Shown here one piece after another: positions 17,299-26,661 of a stretch of DNA of 64,000 nt (the first letter of the stretch is position 1; each line of letters opens with the position of its first letter). The position numbers and the translations under genes were made by a program. The stretch spans positions 3,410,001-3,474,000 of the forward strand of contig NZ_BHZC01000001.1 in the NCBI RefSeq assembly GCF_003865135.1, read 5' to 3'. This DNA comes from Streptomyces chrestomyceticus JCM 4735. Lineage in GTDB: Bacteria > Actinomycetota > Actinomycetes > Streptomycetales > Streptomycetaceae. The notes beneath the pieces were generated by a model. It made no database searches, had not been told where the DNA came from, and saw only the letters and a list, made by a program, of their open reading frames with translations.

Positions 17299-19101
17299 AT
17301 GAAGATACTCCGTACGCACAGAGCGCGCGCCACCGTCGTGGCGCTGTCCGCGGGGGCACTGGTCCTGACCGCCTGCAGCAGCGGGGCCGGCGAGGGGGCG
17401 AAGGACGACCAGGGCCGCAAGGAGGCCGAGAGCCAGCGCGCCCAGATCGCCTTCGGCGACGCCAAGGCGTCCACCGGACCGGCCGAGGCGGTGCCCGGCG
17501 CGACCGCCGGCGGGACGATCAAGGTCTACCAGCGCGACACCTACGACCACCTGGACCCGGCCCAGATCTACGTCAGCGACGAGGGCACCCTCTCGACGCT
17601 GCTCTTCCGCCGGCTGACCTCCTACCACCTGGAGAACGACGGGAAGTACACGGTCGTCGGCGACCTGGCGACGGACAGCGGCAAGTCCACCGACGGCGGC
17701 CGGACCTGGACGTACACCCTGAAGAAGGGCCTGAAGTTCGAGAACGGCCAGCCGATCACGTCCAAGGACATCCGGCACACCTTCGAGCGGCAGTTCGCCA
17801 ACTTCATCTCCAACGGCCCCACGTACGTGCAGCGCTGGCTGGCCGACGCGGAGGGCAACGAGTACCGCAAGCTGCTGCCTGGCGGCCCGTACGGCGGCAA
17901 GCACCTGCCCGACAGCGTCCTGGAGACCCCGGACGAGAGCACCGTCCGCTTCCACTTCAAGAAGCCGGTCGGTGACCTCCCGTACGCGCTGGCCATGGCC
18001 GGCTACGGCGTCGTGCCGGAGAAGGGCGACACCAAGGAGCGGTACGACAAGAACCCGGTCGCCTCCGGGCCGTACAAGATCGCGCCGGGGTCGTTCAAGT
18101 CCGGCAAGGGCATGTCCCTGGTCAAGAACGCCAACTGGGACCCGAAGACGGACATCACCCGCCACCAGTACGTCGACAAGTTCGACATCCAGTTCGGCGT
18201 CTCCTTCCCCGACTCGACGCAGCGGCTGATGTCCGACAGCGCCGACAACAAGGCGGCCATCAGCTTCAACAACCAGGTCGACGCCGCCAGCCTCCAGCAG
18301 GTCGCCAACGACCCGGACGTCAAGAAGCGCTCCACCTCCGGCTACCAGCCCTACGTCGGCGCCATCAACTTCAACATGAGCCGCCTGAAGGACAAGAAGG
18401 TCCGCGAGGCCATCGCCTACGCCATCCCCATCCAGGCCATCCTGGACGCGTACGGCACGCCGGGCGGCGGCGAGCTGGCGGGCAGCTACATCAGCCCGAC
18501 GCTCACCGGCCACAAGGACATCGACCCGTACGGCAAGCTGAAGAAGCCGATGGGCGACGTGGAGAAGGCCAAGCAACTGCTCAAGGAGGCCGGCAAGGTC
18601 GGCATGAAGCTGACCTTCGCGTACACCAACGCGCCCGAGCCGCAGAAGTACTCCGTCGCGGTCGCCGACAACCTGCGCAAGGCCGGCTTCGACGTGCAGA
18701 ACAAGGACCTGCCGTCGGACACGTACTACGACATCATCGGCAAGGTCAACAACCAGTTCGACATCTACCCCTCCGCGTGGGGCGCCGACTGGCCCAGCTC
18801 GCTGACCGTGATCCCGCCGGTCTACGACGGCCGGCAGATCCAGGACAACGCGCCGAACTACTCGCACTACAACAACCCCGCGGTCAACAAGGAGATCGAC
18901 CGGATCTCCCAGCTCACCGACCAGAAGCAGGCGGCACACGACTGGTTCGCCCTCGGCGAGAAGATCCTCAAGGAGGACCTGCCGCAGCTTCCCACCTTCT
19001 ACTACAAGCAGGTCCAGTTGCACGGTTCGAACGTCGGCGGTGTCGTCAACAACGACATCATCAGCTCCGTCGACCCGACCAAGCTCTACGTGAAGAAGTA
19101 A
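17299..19101 (+). CDS. Oligopeptide-binding lipoprotein (SBP_bac_5), bldK-like operon
   Basis: A 600-residue surface lipoprotein. The signal peptide (RTHRARATVVALSAGALVLTAC) ends in lipobox LTAC with Cys26 as the lipidation site, then a charged linker. The family-5 solute-binding fold follows: GGTIKVYQRDTYDHLDPAQ, SDEGTLSTLLFRRLTSY, the hinge region with TYTLKKGLKFENGQPITSKDI, and a C-terminal lobe ending in PTFYYKQVQ. It captures peptides outside the cell and delivers them to the permease pair at 16178 and 19231. Its place as second gene, between the two permeases, matches bldKB rather than the standard opp order. Family certain, substrate unknown. Confidence 0.92.
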   Translation: MKILRTHRARATVVALSAGALVLTACSSGAGEGAKDDQGRKEAESQRAQIAFGDAKASTGPAEAVPGATAGGTIKVYQRDTYDHLDPAQIYVSDEGTLSTLLFRRLTSYHLENDGKYTVVGDLATDSGKSTDGGRTWTYTLKKGLKFENGQPITSKDIRHTFERQFANFISNGPTYVQRWLADAEGNEYRKLLPGGPYGGKHLPDSVLETPDESTVRFHFKKPVGDLPYALAMAGYGVVPEKGDTKERYDKNPVASGPYKIAPGSFKSGKGMSLVKNANWDPKTDITRHQYVDKFDIQFGVSFPDSTQRLMSDSADNKAAISFNNQVDAASLQQVANDPDVKKRSTSGYQPYVGAINFNMSRLKDKKVREAIAYAIPIQAILDAYGTPGGGELAGSYISPTLTGHKDIDPYGKLKKPMGDVEKAKQLLKEAGKVGMKLTFAYTNAPEPQKYSVAVADNLRKAGFDVQNKDLPSDTYYDIIGKVNNQFDIYPSAWGADWPSSLTVIPPVYDGRQIQDNAPNYSHYNNPAVNKEIDRISQLTDQKQAAHDWFALGEKILKEDLPQLPTFYYKQVQLHGSNVGGVVNNDIISSVDPTKLYVKK

Positions 19102-19230
19102 CGGAGCCGGCGCCCCGGCGCCGTCCGAGCGCCGTGCGCCGCCCGCGCCCGGTGTGCCCGCCGTCCCGGGCGGGCGCACCGGCCCGGCGCACTCCCGACC
19201 CTCTGGCTGCCCAAGAGAGCTGCGACCGCC

Positions 19231-20208
19231 ATGCTGCGTTTTCTCTTCCGCCGGTCCCTCGGCGCGATCGTGATCCTGCTGATCATCAGCGCGTTCACGT
19301 TCTTCCTCTTCTTCGCCGCCCCCCGGGATCCCGCGCTGCTGGCCTGCGGAAAGAACTGCACGCCTGACGCCATCGCAATGATCCACAAGAATCTCGGGCT
19401 CGACAAACCCGTACCGGTCCAGTACTGGCTGTTCATGTCCGGCATCGTCACCGGACGGGATTTCGCCGTCGGGCACTGCCCGGCGCCCTGCTTCGGCTAT
19501 TCCTTCGCCAACGGCGACCCCGTCTGGGACACGATCGTGGACCGTTTCCCCACCACCGTCTCGCTGACCATCGGCGCCGCCGCGGTGTTCCTGGGCGTCG
19601 GTGTCGGCACCGGAATGATCGCCGCCTGGAAACAGGGCAAGCTCATCGACAAGATCTTCAGCTCGTCCTCGCTGGTGCTCTCCTCGATGCAGATCTATTT
19701 CATCGGGCCGATCGTGCTCGCACTGCTGGTCTACAACCTCGGCTGGTTCGGTCAGCCGAAATACGTGCCGATCACGGAGGACCCGGTGGGCTGGTTCCTG
19801 GGGCTGATCATTCCGTGGTGCGTACTGTCCATCATCTTCACCGCGCAGTACACACGAATGGCCCGCTCGTCGATGATCGAACAGTTGCAGGAGGACCACG
19901 TACGGACCGCCAAGGCGAAGGGAATGGCGTCCCGTACGGTCTTCTTCCGCTATGCCTGGCGCGGCTCGCTCATTCCCATCGTGACCATTTTCGGTATCGA
20001 TCTGGGGTCGCTGTTCGGCGGCGCGATGATCACCGAATACACCTTCGCGCTGCCCGGCCTGGGCACCCTCGCCGTGAAGTCGGTGCAGAACACCGACCTG
20101 CCCATGACCATGGGCGTGATGCTGTTCGCCGCGACCTTCATCATCCTGTTCAACATCGTGGTGGACGCCTGCTACGCGTTCATCGACCCGCGCGTGCGGC
20201 TGTCCTAG
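19231..20208 (+). CDS. Oligopeptide ABC importer permease (OppB/DppB type), bldK-like operon
   Basis: A 325-residue membrane subunit beginning MLRFLFRRSLGAIVILLIIS, the standard DppB opening, followed by a large external loop (GLDKPVPVQYWLFMSGIVTGRDFA) and five further helices. The coupling loop is VRTAKAKGMASRTVFFRYAWRGSLIP. The external loop has an unusual pair of Cys residues (ACGKNC, then CPAPC), perhaps a disulphide. The C-terminus (ACYAFIDPRVRLS) is typical. The first ATPase gene starts ten bases after its stop, with AGGAG overlapping the stop region. Confidence 0.92.
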   Translation: MLRFLFRRSLGAIVILLIISAFTFFLFFAAPRDPALLACGKNCTPDAIAMIHKNLGLDKPVPVQYWLFMSGIVTGRDFAVGHCPAPCFGYSFANGDPVWDTIVDRFPTTVSLTIGAAAVFLGVGVGTGMIAAWKQGKLIDKIFSSSSLVLSSMQIYFIGPIVLALLVYNLGWFGQPKYVPITEDPVGWFLGLIIPWCVLSIIFTAQYTRMARSSMIEQLQEDHVRTAKAKGMASRTVFFRYAWRGSLIPIVTIFGIDLGSLFGGAMITEYTFALPGLGTLAVKSVQNTDLPMTMGVMLFAATFIILFNIVVDACYAFIDPRVRLS

Positions 20209-20218
20209 GAGAGGCCCC

Positions 20219-21280
20219 GTGTCCACACTCACCCAGCCCGCGGGCGCACCGGCCCCGGCCGCCGCGGACCCGTTCCTGTCGGTACGCGACCTGTACGTGC
20301 GGTTCGCCACCGAGGACGGCGTCGTCAAGGCGGTCGACGACCTCTCCTTCGACCTGGAGCGCGGCCGTACCCTCGGCATCGTCGGCGAGTCCGGCTCCGG
20401 CAAGTCGGTCACCAACCTCGCCATCCTGGGCCTGCACAGCCCCAACTACACGACGATCACCGGCGAGATCCTGCTGGACGGCGACGAGCTGACCGGCGCC
20501 CGGGAGAAGGACCTGGAGAAGCTGCGCGGCAACAAGATGGCGATGATCTTCCAGGACCCGCTGACGTCGCTGTCGCCGTACTACTCGGTGGGCCGCCAGA
20601 TCGCCGAGCCGTTCGTCAAGCACACCGGCGCGAGCAAGCGCGAGGGCCGGCAGCGCGCGATCGAGATGCTGGAGAAGGTGGGCATCCCGCAGCCGACGCT
20701 GCGGGTGGACGACTACCCGCACCAGTTCTCCGGCGGGATGCGGCAGCGCGCCATGATCGCCATGGCGCTGGTGTGCAACCCGTCGCTGCTGATCGCCGAC
20801 GAGCCGACCACCGCGCTGGACGTGACCGTGCAGGCGCAGATCCTGGACCTGCTCAAGGACCTCCAGCAGGAGTTCGGCTCGGCGATCATCCTGATCACCC
20901 ACGACCTGGGCGTGGTCGCCAACACCGCCGACGAACTGCTGGTGATGTACGCCGGGCGGGCCGTCGAGCGCGGCACCGTCAAGGAGATCCTCACCGCGCC
21001 GCAGCACCCGTACACCTGGGGCCTGCTGGGCTCGATGCCGCGGCTGTCGGCGAGTGTGGAGGAGCCGCTGACACCGATCCCCGGCACCCCGCCGAGCCTG
21101 CTCGCCCCGCCGCCGGGCTGCCCCTTCCACCCGCGCTGCGGCTTCGTCTCCGAGGTCGGCGGCACCCGCTGCCAGGACGAACGCCCGCCGCTGGCCCCCG
21201 GCCGGGCGGCGGCCTGCCACCTGGGCCCCGACCAGAAACACGCCCTGTTCACCGAGCAGATCAAGCCCCGGCTGGGCTAG
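20219..21280 (+). CDS. Oligopeptide ABC importer ATPase (OppD type), bldK-like operon
   Basis: A 353-residue ATPase from a GTG start preceded by AGGAG. Walker [10 protein letters not shown], signature FSGGMRQR, Walker [13 protein letters not shown] and the H-loop THD are intact. The C-terminal oligo/HPY extension ([19 protein letters not shown]) carries the Cys residues typical of OppD, which in several members bind an iron-sulphur cluster. It pairs with the OppF-type ATPase that follows 17 bases later to drive peptide uptake. Confidence 0.94.
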   Translation: MSTLTQPAGAPAPAAADPFLSVRDLYVRFATEDGVVKAVDDLSFDLERGRTLGIVGESGSGKSVTNLAILGLHSPNYTTITGEILLDGDELTGAREKDLEKLRGNKMAMIFQDPLTSLSPYYSVGRQIAEPFVKHTGASKREGRQRAIEMLEKVGIPQPTLRVDDYPHQFSGGMRQRAMIAMALVCNPSLLIADEPTTALDVTVQAQILDLLKDLQQEFGSAIILITHDLGVVANTADELLVMYAGRAVERGTVKEILTAPQHPYTWGLLGSMPRLSASVEEPLTPIPGTPPSLLAPPPGCPFHPRCGFVSEVGGTRCQDERPPLAPGRAAACHLGPDQKHALFTEQIKPRLG

Positions 21281-21297
21281 GAAGCGGAGCGACGACC

Positions 21298-22452
21298 ATG
21301 AGCGCACCCGAAGACGTCCTCGTGCCCGCTCCCCGTCCGGCCGCCGCCGGGTCCGGCGAGGTGCTGCTGACCGCCCGGGGGCTGACCAAGCACTTCCCGA
21401 TCATGGCCGGGTTCCCGTTCAAGCGGCGGGTCGGCGCGGTGCAGGCGGTCGACGGCATCGACCTGACCGTGCACAGCGGCGAGACGTTCGGCCTGGTCGG
21501 CGAGTCGGGCTGCGGGAAGTCCACCACCGGGCGGCTGCTGACCCGGCTGCTGGAGCCGACCGCGGGCTCGATCACGTACCGGGACCGGGACATCACCCAC
21601 GCCGGGCGCAAGGAGCTGGCGCCGGTCCGCTCCGAGATCCAGATGATCTTCCAGGACCCGTACTCGTCGCTGAACCCCCGGCAGACGGTCGGCACCATCA
21701 TCGGCGGCCCGATGGAGATCAACGGCATCGCCCCGGAGGGCGGCCGGGAGCGGCGGGTACGCGAACTCCTGGAGATCGTCGGCCTCAACCCGGAGCACTA
21801 CAACCGCTTCCCGCACGAGTTCTCCGGCGGCCAGCGCCAGCGCATCGGCGTCGCCCGCGCGCTCGCCCTGGAGCCGAAGCTGATCGTCGCGGACGAGCCG
21901 GTCTCCGCGCTGGACGTCTCCATCCAGGCCCAGGTGGTCAACCTGCTCCAGGAGTTGCAGCGGGAACTGAACATCGCGTTCCTGTTCATCGCGCACGACC
22001 TGGCGATCGTCCGGCACTTCAGCCAGCGGGTCGCGGTGATGTACCTCGGCAAGATCGTCGAGGTGGGCGACCGGGACTCGATCTACCGGCGGCCGCGCCA
22101 CCCGTACACCCATGCGCTGCTCTCCGCCGTCCCCGAGGCCCGGCTGCTGGACGCGCAGGAGGAGACGGCGGACCGTGAACGCATCCGGCTGGCCGGTGAC
22201 GTCCCCTCGCCGATCGACCCGCCGTCCGGCTGCCGGTTCCGTACCCGCTGCTGGAAGGCGCGCGACAGGTGCGCCACCGAGGAACCGCCGCTGGTCCAGA
22301 TCACCGGCAACATCGACGGCCACCTGACGGCCTGCCACTTCCCGGAGGAGCCCACCACGGCGGCGCGGGACGCGGACATCGTGCTGGACCCGGCACTGGC
22401 GGCGATCGAGGACGCGGTACCCGGGCCGGAGGCGGCCGACGAGGGGCCCTGA
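21298..22452 (+). CDS. Oligopeptide ABC importer ATPase (OppF type), bldK-like operon
   Basis: A 384-residue ATPase; the ATG at 21298 follows GAAGCGGAGCG. Motifs: Walker A GESGCGKST, signature FSGGQRQR, Walker B LIVADEPVSALD, H-loop AHD. The C-terminal region has the OppF Cys cluster (SGCRFRTRCWKARDRC). A tail of about 40 residues beyond HLTACHFPEE is acidic and Ala/Pro-rich and probably disordered. It ends the operon; the phospholipase gene begins 90 bases later in the same direction and might be read through. Confidence 0.94.
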   Translation: MSAPEDVLVPAPRPAAAGSGEVLLTARGLTKHFPIMAGFPFKRRVGAVQAVDGIDLTVHSGETFGLVGESGCGKSTTGRLLTRLLEPTAGSITYRDRDITHAGRKELAPVRSEIQMIFQDPYSSLNPRQTVGTIIGGPMEINGIAPEGGRERRVRELLEIVGLNPEHYNRFPHEFSGGQRQRIGVARALALEPKLIVADEPVSALDVSIQAQVVNLLQELQRELNIAFLFIAHDLAIVRHFSQRVAVMYLGKIVEVGDRDSIYRRPRHPYTHALLSAVPEARLLDAQEETADRERIRLAGDVPSPIDPPSGCRFRTRCWKARDRCATEEPPLVQITGNIDGHLTACHFPEEPTTAARDADIVLDPALAAIEDAVPGPEAADEGP

Positions 22453-22544
22453 GCGGCCGGGGCCCCGCGTCCCCCGGTGTCGGATCAGCCGTCCGGGGCA
22501 GGTGCCGAGGAGGCACTGGACCCACACAAGGACAGATGACACAT

Positions 22545-23534
22545 ATGGCTCACCGCTCCCCAGCCCGGATACGCACCCGTGTCCCCCTCCTGGCCACCAC
22601 CGGAGTCCTGACACTCCTCTGTACGAGCACCCCGGCCGCCGCTGCCGCCACCGGCTCCCCTCAACCCGCACCGCGCCCCACCTACGCCGTCGCCCACCGG
22701 GTACTGACCGCCGACGGCGTGGACACGGCGCTGCGGCACGGCGCCAACGCCGTCGAGATCGACGCCACCGCCTGGAAGAAGGGCTGGTGGGCGGACCACG
22801 ACGGCACCCCCACCAGCGCCGGTGACCCGATGGAAGCCATGCTCCGGCGCATCGCGCAGCGGCGCGGCGAGGGCAAGACCGTCAACTTCGTGTGGCTGGA
22901 CATCAAGAACCCGGACCACTGCCGCAGCGACGACGCGAAGTGGCGGCACTGCTCGGTGGCGGCCCTTCGCGATCTGGCCCGCCGTACCGTGGAGAAGCAG
23001 GGCGTACGTGTGCTCTACGGGTTCTACGGCACCGAGGGCGGCACCGGCTGGAAGGACGTCACGGCCGGCCTGCGCCCGCTCGAAGGGGTCGACGTCAGCG
23101 GCGACGCCGACGACGTGGCGAAGACCTTCGCGGCCCACGGCGCGCGCATCCCCCCGAACCAGCGCGTGATGGACAAGGGCCTCTTCAGCATCACGCTCAA
23201 CGGCCGCAAGATCACTTCCGAACTCCGGGCCGGCGCCGAGGCCCGGGACCGCAAGGAACTGGCCTCGACCGCCGGCTGGACCGTCGGCACGGGTGACGAG
23301 AAGAACGCCGCCAAGCTGCTGGCACCGTACGCGTCCGGCGGGGCCGACGCCGACAGCCTCATCTACGGGCTGAGGGCCGCCTGCTACCCGGACGGCACGT
23401 CCAAGTGGCGCGGCGGCTGCGGCACCGACGAATCCTCGGTGAAGAGGGCGCTGGCCTCCATCACGGATTACGTCGCCGACCACCCGGCGGAGCGGCGCAT
23501 GGCCACCAACAGCGACGTCCCGTTCGGGAGCTGA
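22545..23534 (+). CDS. Secreted phospholipase D of the sphingomyelinase-D/dermonecrotic-toxin family
   Basis: A 329-residue exported enzyme. The Sec signal (RTRVPLLATTGVLTLLCTSTPAAAAA) is followed by a TIM-barrel domain of the GDPD/SMase-D superfamily. Recognisable sites are the first catalytic His in AVAHRVL, the metal ligands in VEIDATAW, the second catalytic His in WWADHDGTP, and WLDIKN later. The C-terminus has ATNSDVPF, matching the SMD-tail (ATxxDNPW-like) that marks spider SMase D and actinobacterial PLDs. The likely reaction is cleavage of choline- or ethanolamine-type headgroups from sphingo- or lysolipids. An in-frame ATG at 22536 is an alternative start. It lies between two peptide importer operons; any functional link is unknown. 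Confidence 0.85.
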   Translation: MAHRSPARIRTRVPLLATTGVLTLLCTSTPAAAAATGSPQPAPRPTYAVAHRVLTADGVDTALRHGANAVEIDATAWKKGWWADHDGTPTSAGDPMEAMLRRIAQRRGEGKTVNFVWLDIKNPDHCRSDDAKWRHCSVAALRDLARRTVEKQGVRVLYGFYGTEGGTGWKDVTAGLRPLEGVDVSGDADDVAKTFAAHGARIPPNQRVMDKGLFSITLNGRKITSELRAGAEARDRKELASTAGWTVGTGDEKNAAKLLAPYASGGADADSLIYGLRAACYPDGTSKWRGGCGTDESSVKRALASITDYVADHPAERRMATNSDVPFGS

Positions 23535-23561
23535 AACCGGGACCGCGCACACCGCGCCCCG

Positions 23562-24614
23562 TCACCCGCCCGGCACGACCTGCCGCTCCTCCGCGAAGTG
23601 ACACGCCGAGGCGTGCCGGGCCGGGCCCGTCACCCCCTCGAAGCCCTCCGGCACGTCCAGCGGCGGCACCTCCAGCGCGCAGCGCTCCCGCGCCTTCCAG
23701 CAGCGGGTACGGAAGCGGCACCCGGACGGCGGGTCGGCCGGCGAGGGAACGTCGCCGCTCAGCAGGATGCGGTCGCGCCGGGCGCGCGCCTCCGGATCGG
23801 GGACGGGGACGGCGGAGAGCAGGGCCTGGGTGTACGGGTGCGTCGGATGGCCGTAGATCTCGTCCTCCGTGCCGACCTCGGCGAAGCGGCCCAGGTACAT
23901 CACCGCGACCCGGTCGGAGATGTGCCGGACGACCGACAGATCGTGGGCGATGAAGACGTACGACAGGTCGAACTCGTCCTGGAGCCGTTCCAGCAGGTTG
24001 ACGACCTGCGCCTGGACGGAGACGTCCAGCGCCGAGACCGGCTCGTCCGCCACGATCACCTCGGGGCGCAGCGCCAGCCCGCGCGCGATCCCGATGCGCT
24101 GGCGCTGCCCGCCGGAGAACTGGTGCGGATAGCGGTTGATGTACTCCGGATTGAGCCCGACCACGTCCAGCAGCTCCTGGACCTTCCTCCGCCGGTCCCC
24201 CTTAGGAGCCACCTCCGGATGGATGTCATACGGCTCGCCGATGATGTCGCCGACCGTCATGCGCGGGTTCAGCGAGGTGTACGGGTCCTGGAACACCATC
24301 TGGATGTTGCGGCGCACCGCCTTCAGCGCGCGCCCCGACAGCCTGGTGATGTCCTCGCCCCGGTACAGGATCTGCCCGCCGGTCGGCTTCTCCAGTCCGA
24401 CCAGCAGCTTGGCGACCGTCGACTTTCCACAGCCGGACTCCCCCACGATCCCCAGCGTCTCGCCCTTGCGCAGGGCGAAGGAGACGGTGTCCACGGCCTT
24501 GACGGAACCGATCTGCTTGCGCAGCACGACACCGCGCGTCAGCGGGTAGTGCTTGGCCAGGTCCCGTACGTCGAGGACGGTCTCCCCCGCGCGCCCGGCC
24601 GCCTCAGCGTTCAC
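23562..24614 (-). CDS. Oligopeptide ABC importer ATPase (OppF type), second operon
   Basis: A 350-residue ATPase with Walker A GESGCGKST, signature FSGGQRQR, Walker B VIVADEPVSALD, H-loop AHD and the C-terminal Cys cluster GCRFRTRCWKARERC. It is very similar along its length to the ATPase at 32629-33681 (shared GVVLRKQ/GILFKKQ and NPRMTVGDIIGEPY regions), so the two operons are duplicates. It overlaps the preceding OppD gene by four bases and ends the operon. Confidence 0.94.
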   Translation of the reverse strand: MNAEAAGRAGETVLDVRDLAKHYPLTRGVVLRKQIGSVKAVDTVSFALRKGETLGIVGESGCGKSTVAKLLVGLEKPTGGQILYRGEDITRLSGRALKAVRRNIQMVFQDPYTSLNPRMTVGDIIGEPYDIHPEVAPKGDRRRKVQELLDVVGLNPEYINRYPHQFSGGQRQRIGIARGLALRPEVIVADEPVSALDVSVQAQVVNLLERLQDEFDLSYVFIAHDLSVVRHISDRVAVMYLGRFAEVGTEDEIYGHPTHPYTQALLSAVPVPDPEARARRDRILLSGDVPSPADPPSGCRFRTRCWKARERCALEVPPLDVPEGFEGVTGPARHASACHFAEERQVVPGG

Positions 24615-25645
24615 CGGCGGTCTCCTCCCTCACTGACGGTCTCCTCCCAGAAGTGGCAGGCACTGGCCCGGCCCGGTGCCACGTCGTAGAGCGGCGGCCG
24701 GTCCGTACGGCAGACGTCCCGCGCCTTGGGGCAGCGCGGGTGGAAGGGGCAGCCCGGCGGGACCGCGGTCAGACTGGGCGGCAGGCCCTTGATCGCGTAG
24801 AGCTCGCGGCCCTTGCGGTCCAGGCGCGGGATGGAGTCGAGCAGGCCGCGGGTGTACGGGTGGGCGGGCGCCCGGTAGAGGTCGTGGACGGGGGCGGTCT
24901 CCACGATCCGGCCCGCGTACATCACGGCGATCCGGTCGGCGACGTCGGCGACCACGCCCAGGTCGTGGGTGATCAGCACCAGCCCCATGGCGTACTCCCG
25001 CTGAAGCTCCGCCAGCAGGTCCATGACCTGCGCCTGGACCGTCACATCGAGCGCCGTCGTCGGCTCGTCCGCGATGATCAGGTCGGGGCCGAGGGCCAGC
25101 GCCATCGCGATCATGATGCGCTGGCGCATCCCGCCGCTGAACTGGTGCGGATAGTCGCCCACCCGGCTCCTGGCGGCCGGGATGCGCACCCGGTCCATCA
25201 GCTCGGCCGCGCGGGTACGCGCCTCCTTGCGGGACACCCCCCGGTGCACCTCGAACATCTCCCCGAGCTGCGCCCCCACGCTCAGTACGGGGTTGAGCGC
25301 CGACAACGCGTCCTGAAAGATCATCGCCAGCTTGGTGCCCCGAATCCCGCGCCGCTCCTCATCCCCCATCCGCAGCAGGTCCCGCCCGTGGAAGAAGATC
25401 TCCCCGCCCGTGACGTGCCCCGGCGGCGTGTCCAGGATGCCCATGACGGCCTGCGCGGTCACCGACTTGCCCGACCCCGACTCCCCCAGCACGGCCAGCG
25501 TCTCGCCCGCGCTCACCCGGTAGCTGACCCCGTTGACCGCGTGCGCCACCCCGTCCCGCGTACGGAACTCCACCTTCAGATCGCGCACATCCAGCAGCAC
25601 ACCGCCGCCATCCCTGACCTCCTGCCGCAACCCCTCATCCGTCAT
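24611..25645 (-). CDS. Oligopeptide ABC importer ATPase (OppD type), second operon
   Basis: A 344-residue ATPase from the ATG at 25645, which has GAGGAGACGG upstream. Walker [10 protein letters not shown], signature FSGGMRQR, Walker [14 protein letters not shown]-loop THD and the oligo/HPY Cys motif [15 protein letters not shown] are all present. The permease gene stops only 11 bases before the start, and the OppF gene starts inside its last codons. Paralogous to 33674-34711. Confidence 0.94.
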   Translation of the reverse strand: MTDEGLRQEVRDGGGVLLDVRDLKVEFRTRDGVAHAVNGVSYRVSAGETLAVLGESGSGKSVTAQAVMGILDTPPGHVTGGEIFFHGRDLLRMGDEERRGIRGTKLAMIFQDALSALNPVLSVGAQLGEMFEVHRGVSRKEARTRAAELMDRVRIPAARSRVGDYPHQFSGGMRQRIMIAMALALGPDLIIADEPTTALDVTVQAQVMDLLAELQREYAMGLVLITHDLGVVADVADRIAVMYAGRIVETAPVHDLYRAPAHPYTRGLLDSIPRLDRKGRELYAIKGLPPSLTAVPPGCPFHPRCPKARDVCRTDRPPLYDVAPGRASACHFWEETVSEGGDRR

Positions 25646-25656
25646 CCACCGTCTCC

Positions 25657-26661
25657 TCAGCGCAACTTGGGGTCGAGGGCGTCGCGCACCGCGTCGCCGA
25701 GCATGATGAACGCCAGTACGGTCAGGCTGAGCGCGCCGGCCGGCCACAGCAGCATGTGCGGCGCGTTGCGGATCTGCTTGGACGCCTCGGAGATGTCGAT
25801 GCCCCAGGAGACGGTCGGCGGCTTCAGGCCGACGCCCAGGTAGGACAGTGTCGCCTCCAGCGCGATGTACGTGCCGAGGGCGATGGTCGCCACGACGATC
25901 ACCGGCGCGACCGCGTTGGGCGCCAGGTGCCGCAGCAGCAGCCGGGTGTTCCCGGCCCCCAGTGCCCGCGCGGCCTGCACGAAGTCGGCCTGCTTGACGG
26001 TCAGTACGGAACCGCGGGCGATCCGCGCGAGCTGCGGCCAGCCCAGCAGCACGATGAACCCGACGACCGGCCACACCGAGCCCGACGGCACCACGGACAG
26101 GAAGACCAGCCCGCCCAGCAGCATCGGAATGGCGAAGAACATGTCCGCGATCCGCGAGAGCAACGCGTCCCACCAGCCGCCGAAGAACCCGGCCAGCCCG
26201 CCCAGCACCCCGCCGAGCAGCGCCGCCCCGGCCGTCGCGCACACGCCGACCGTCACCGACGCCCGGGCCCCGTACACCGTCCGCGCGAAGACGTCACAGC
26301 CCTGGGTGTCGAACCCGAACGGATGGCCGCCGCGCGCGCCCTCCTGCGACAGGGTGATGTCGCAGTCCAACGGGTCGGTACCGGTCAGCAGGGACGGCCA
26401 GACCGCGATCAGCAGAAAGAACAGAATCAGCAGCCCGGAGACGATGAAGACCGGATTGCGGCGCAGGTCGCGCCAGGCGTCCGACCACAGGCTGCGGGCC
26501 CGGCCGCTGCCCGGCTGCACGCCGGTTCCCTGCGGAGCTCCCGGGGCGCCCGGCACCTCCGGTGTCCCGCCGAGCCCGCCCATGGTCTCCGCCTCGACGG
26601 CAGGCAGCGGCGTGCCACCGCCCGCGGACCGGAACGGCTCGGGACGCTCGGGTTCAGGCAT
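25657..26661 (-). CDS. Oligopeptide ABC importer permease (DppC type), second operon
   Basis: A 334-residue membrane subunit. A hydrophilic N-terminus of about 65 residues (Gly/Pro/Glu-rich) precedes the first helix (FIVSGLLILFFLLIAVWPSLL). The external motif HPFGFDTQGCDVFARTVYGARAS and the coupling loop FVQAARALGAGNTRLLLRHLAPN identify it as DppC. It ends VRDALDPKLR like its paralogue at 34723-35712. It overlaps the DppB gene by eight bases. Confidence 0.93.
   Translation of the reverse strand: MPEPERPEPFRSAGGGTPLPAVEAETMGGLGGTPEVPGAPGAPQGTGVQPGSGRARSLWSDAWRDLRRNPVFIVSGLLILFFLLIAVWPSLLTGTDPLDCDITLSQEGARGGHPFGFDTQGCDVFARTVYGARASVTVGVCATAGAALLGGVLGGLAGFFGGWWDALLSRIADMFFAIPMLLGGLVFLSVVPSGSVWPVVGFIVLLGWPQLARIARGSVLTVKQADFVQAARALGAGNTRLLLRHLAPNAVAPVIVVATIALGTYIALEATLSYLGVGLKPPTVSWGIDISEASKQIRNAPHMLLWPAGALSLTVLAFIMLGDAVRDALDPKLR

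Noticed and set aside
17272..20445. Minus-strand open frame of 1057 codons over the first importer operon
   Set aside because: Antisense to three well-supported transporter genes; composition typical of a third-position GC shadow.
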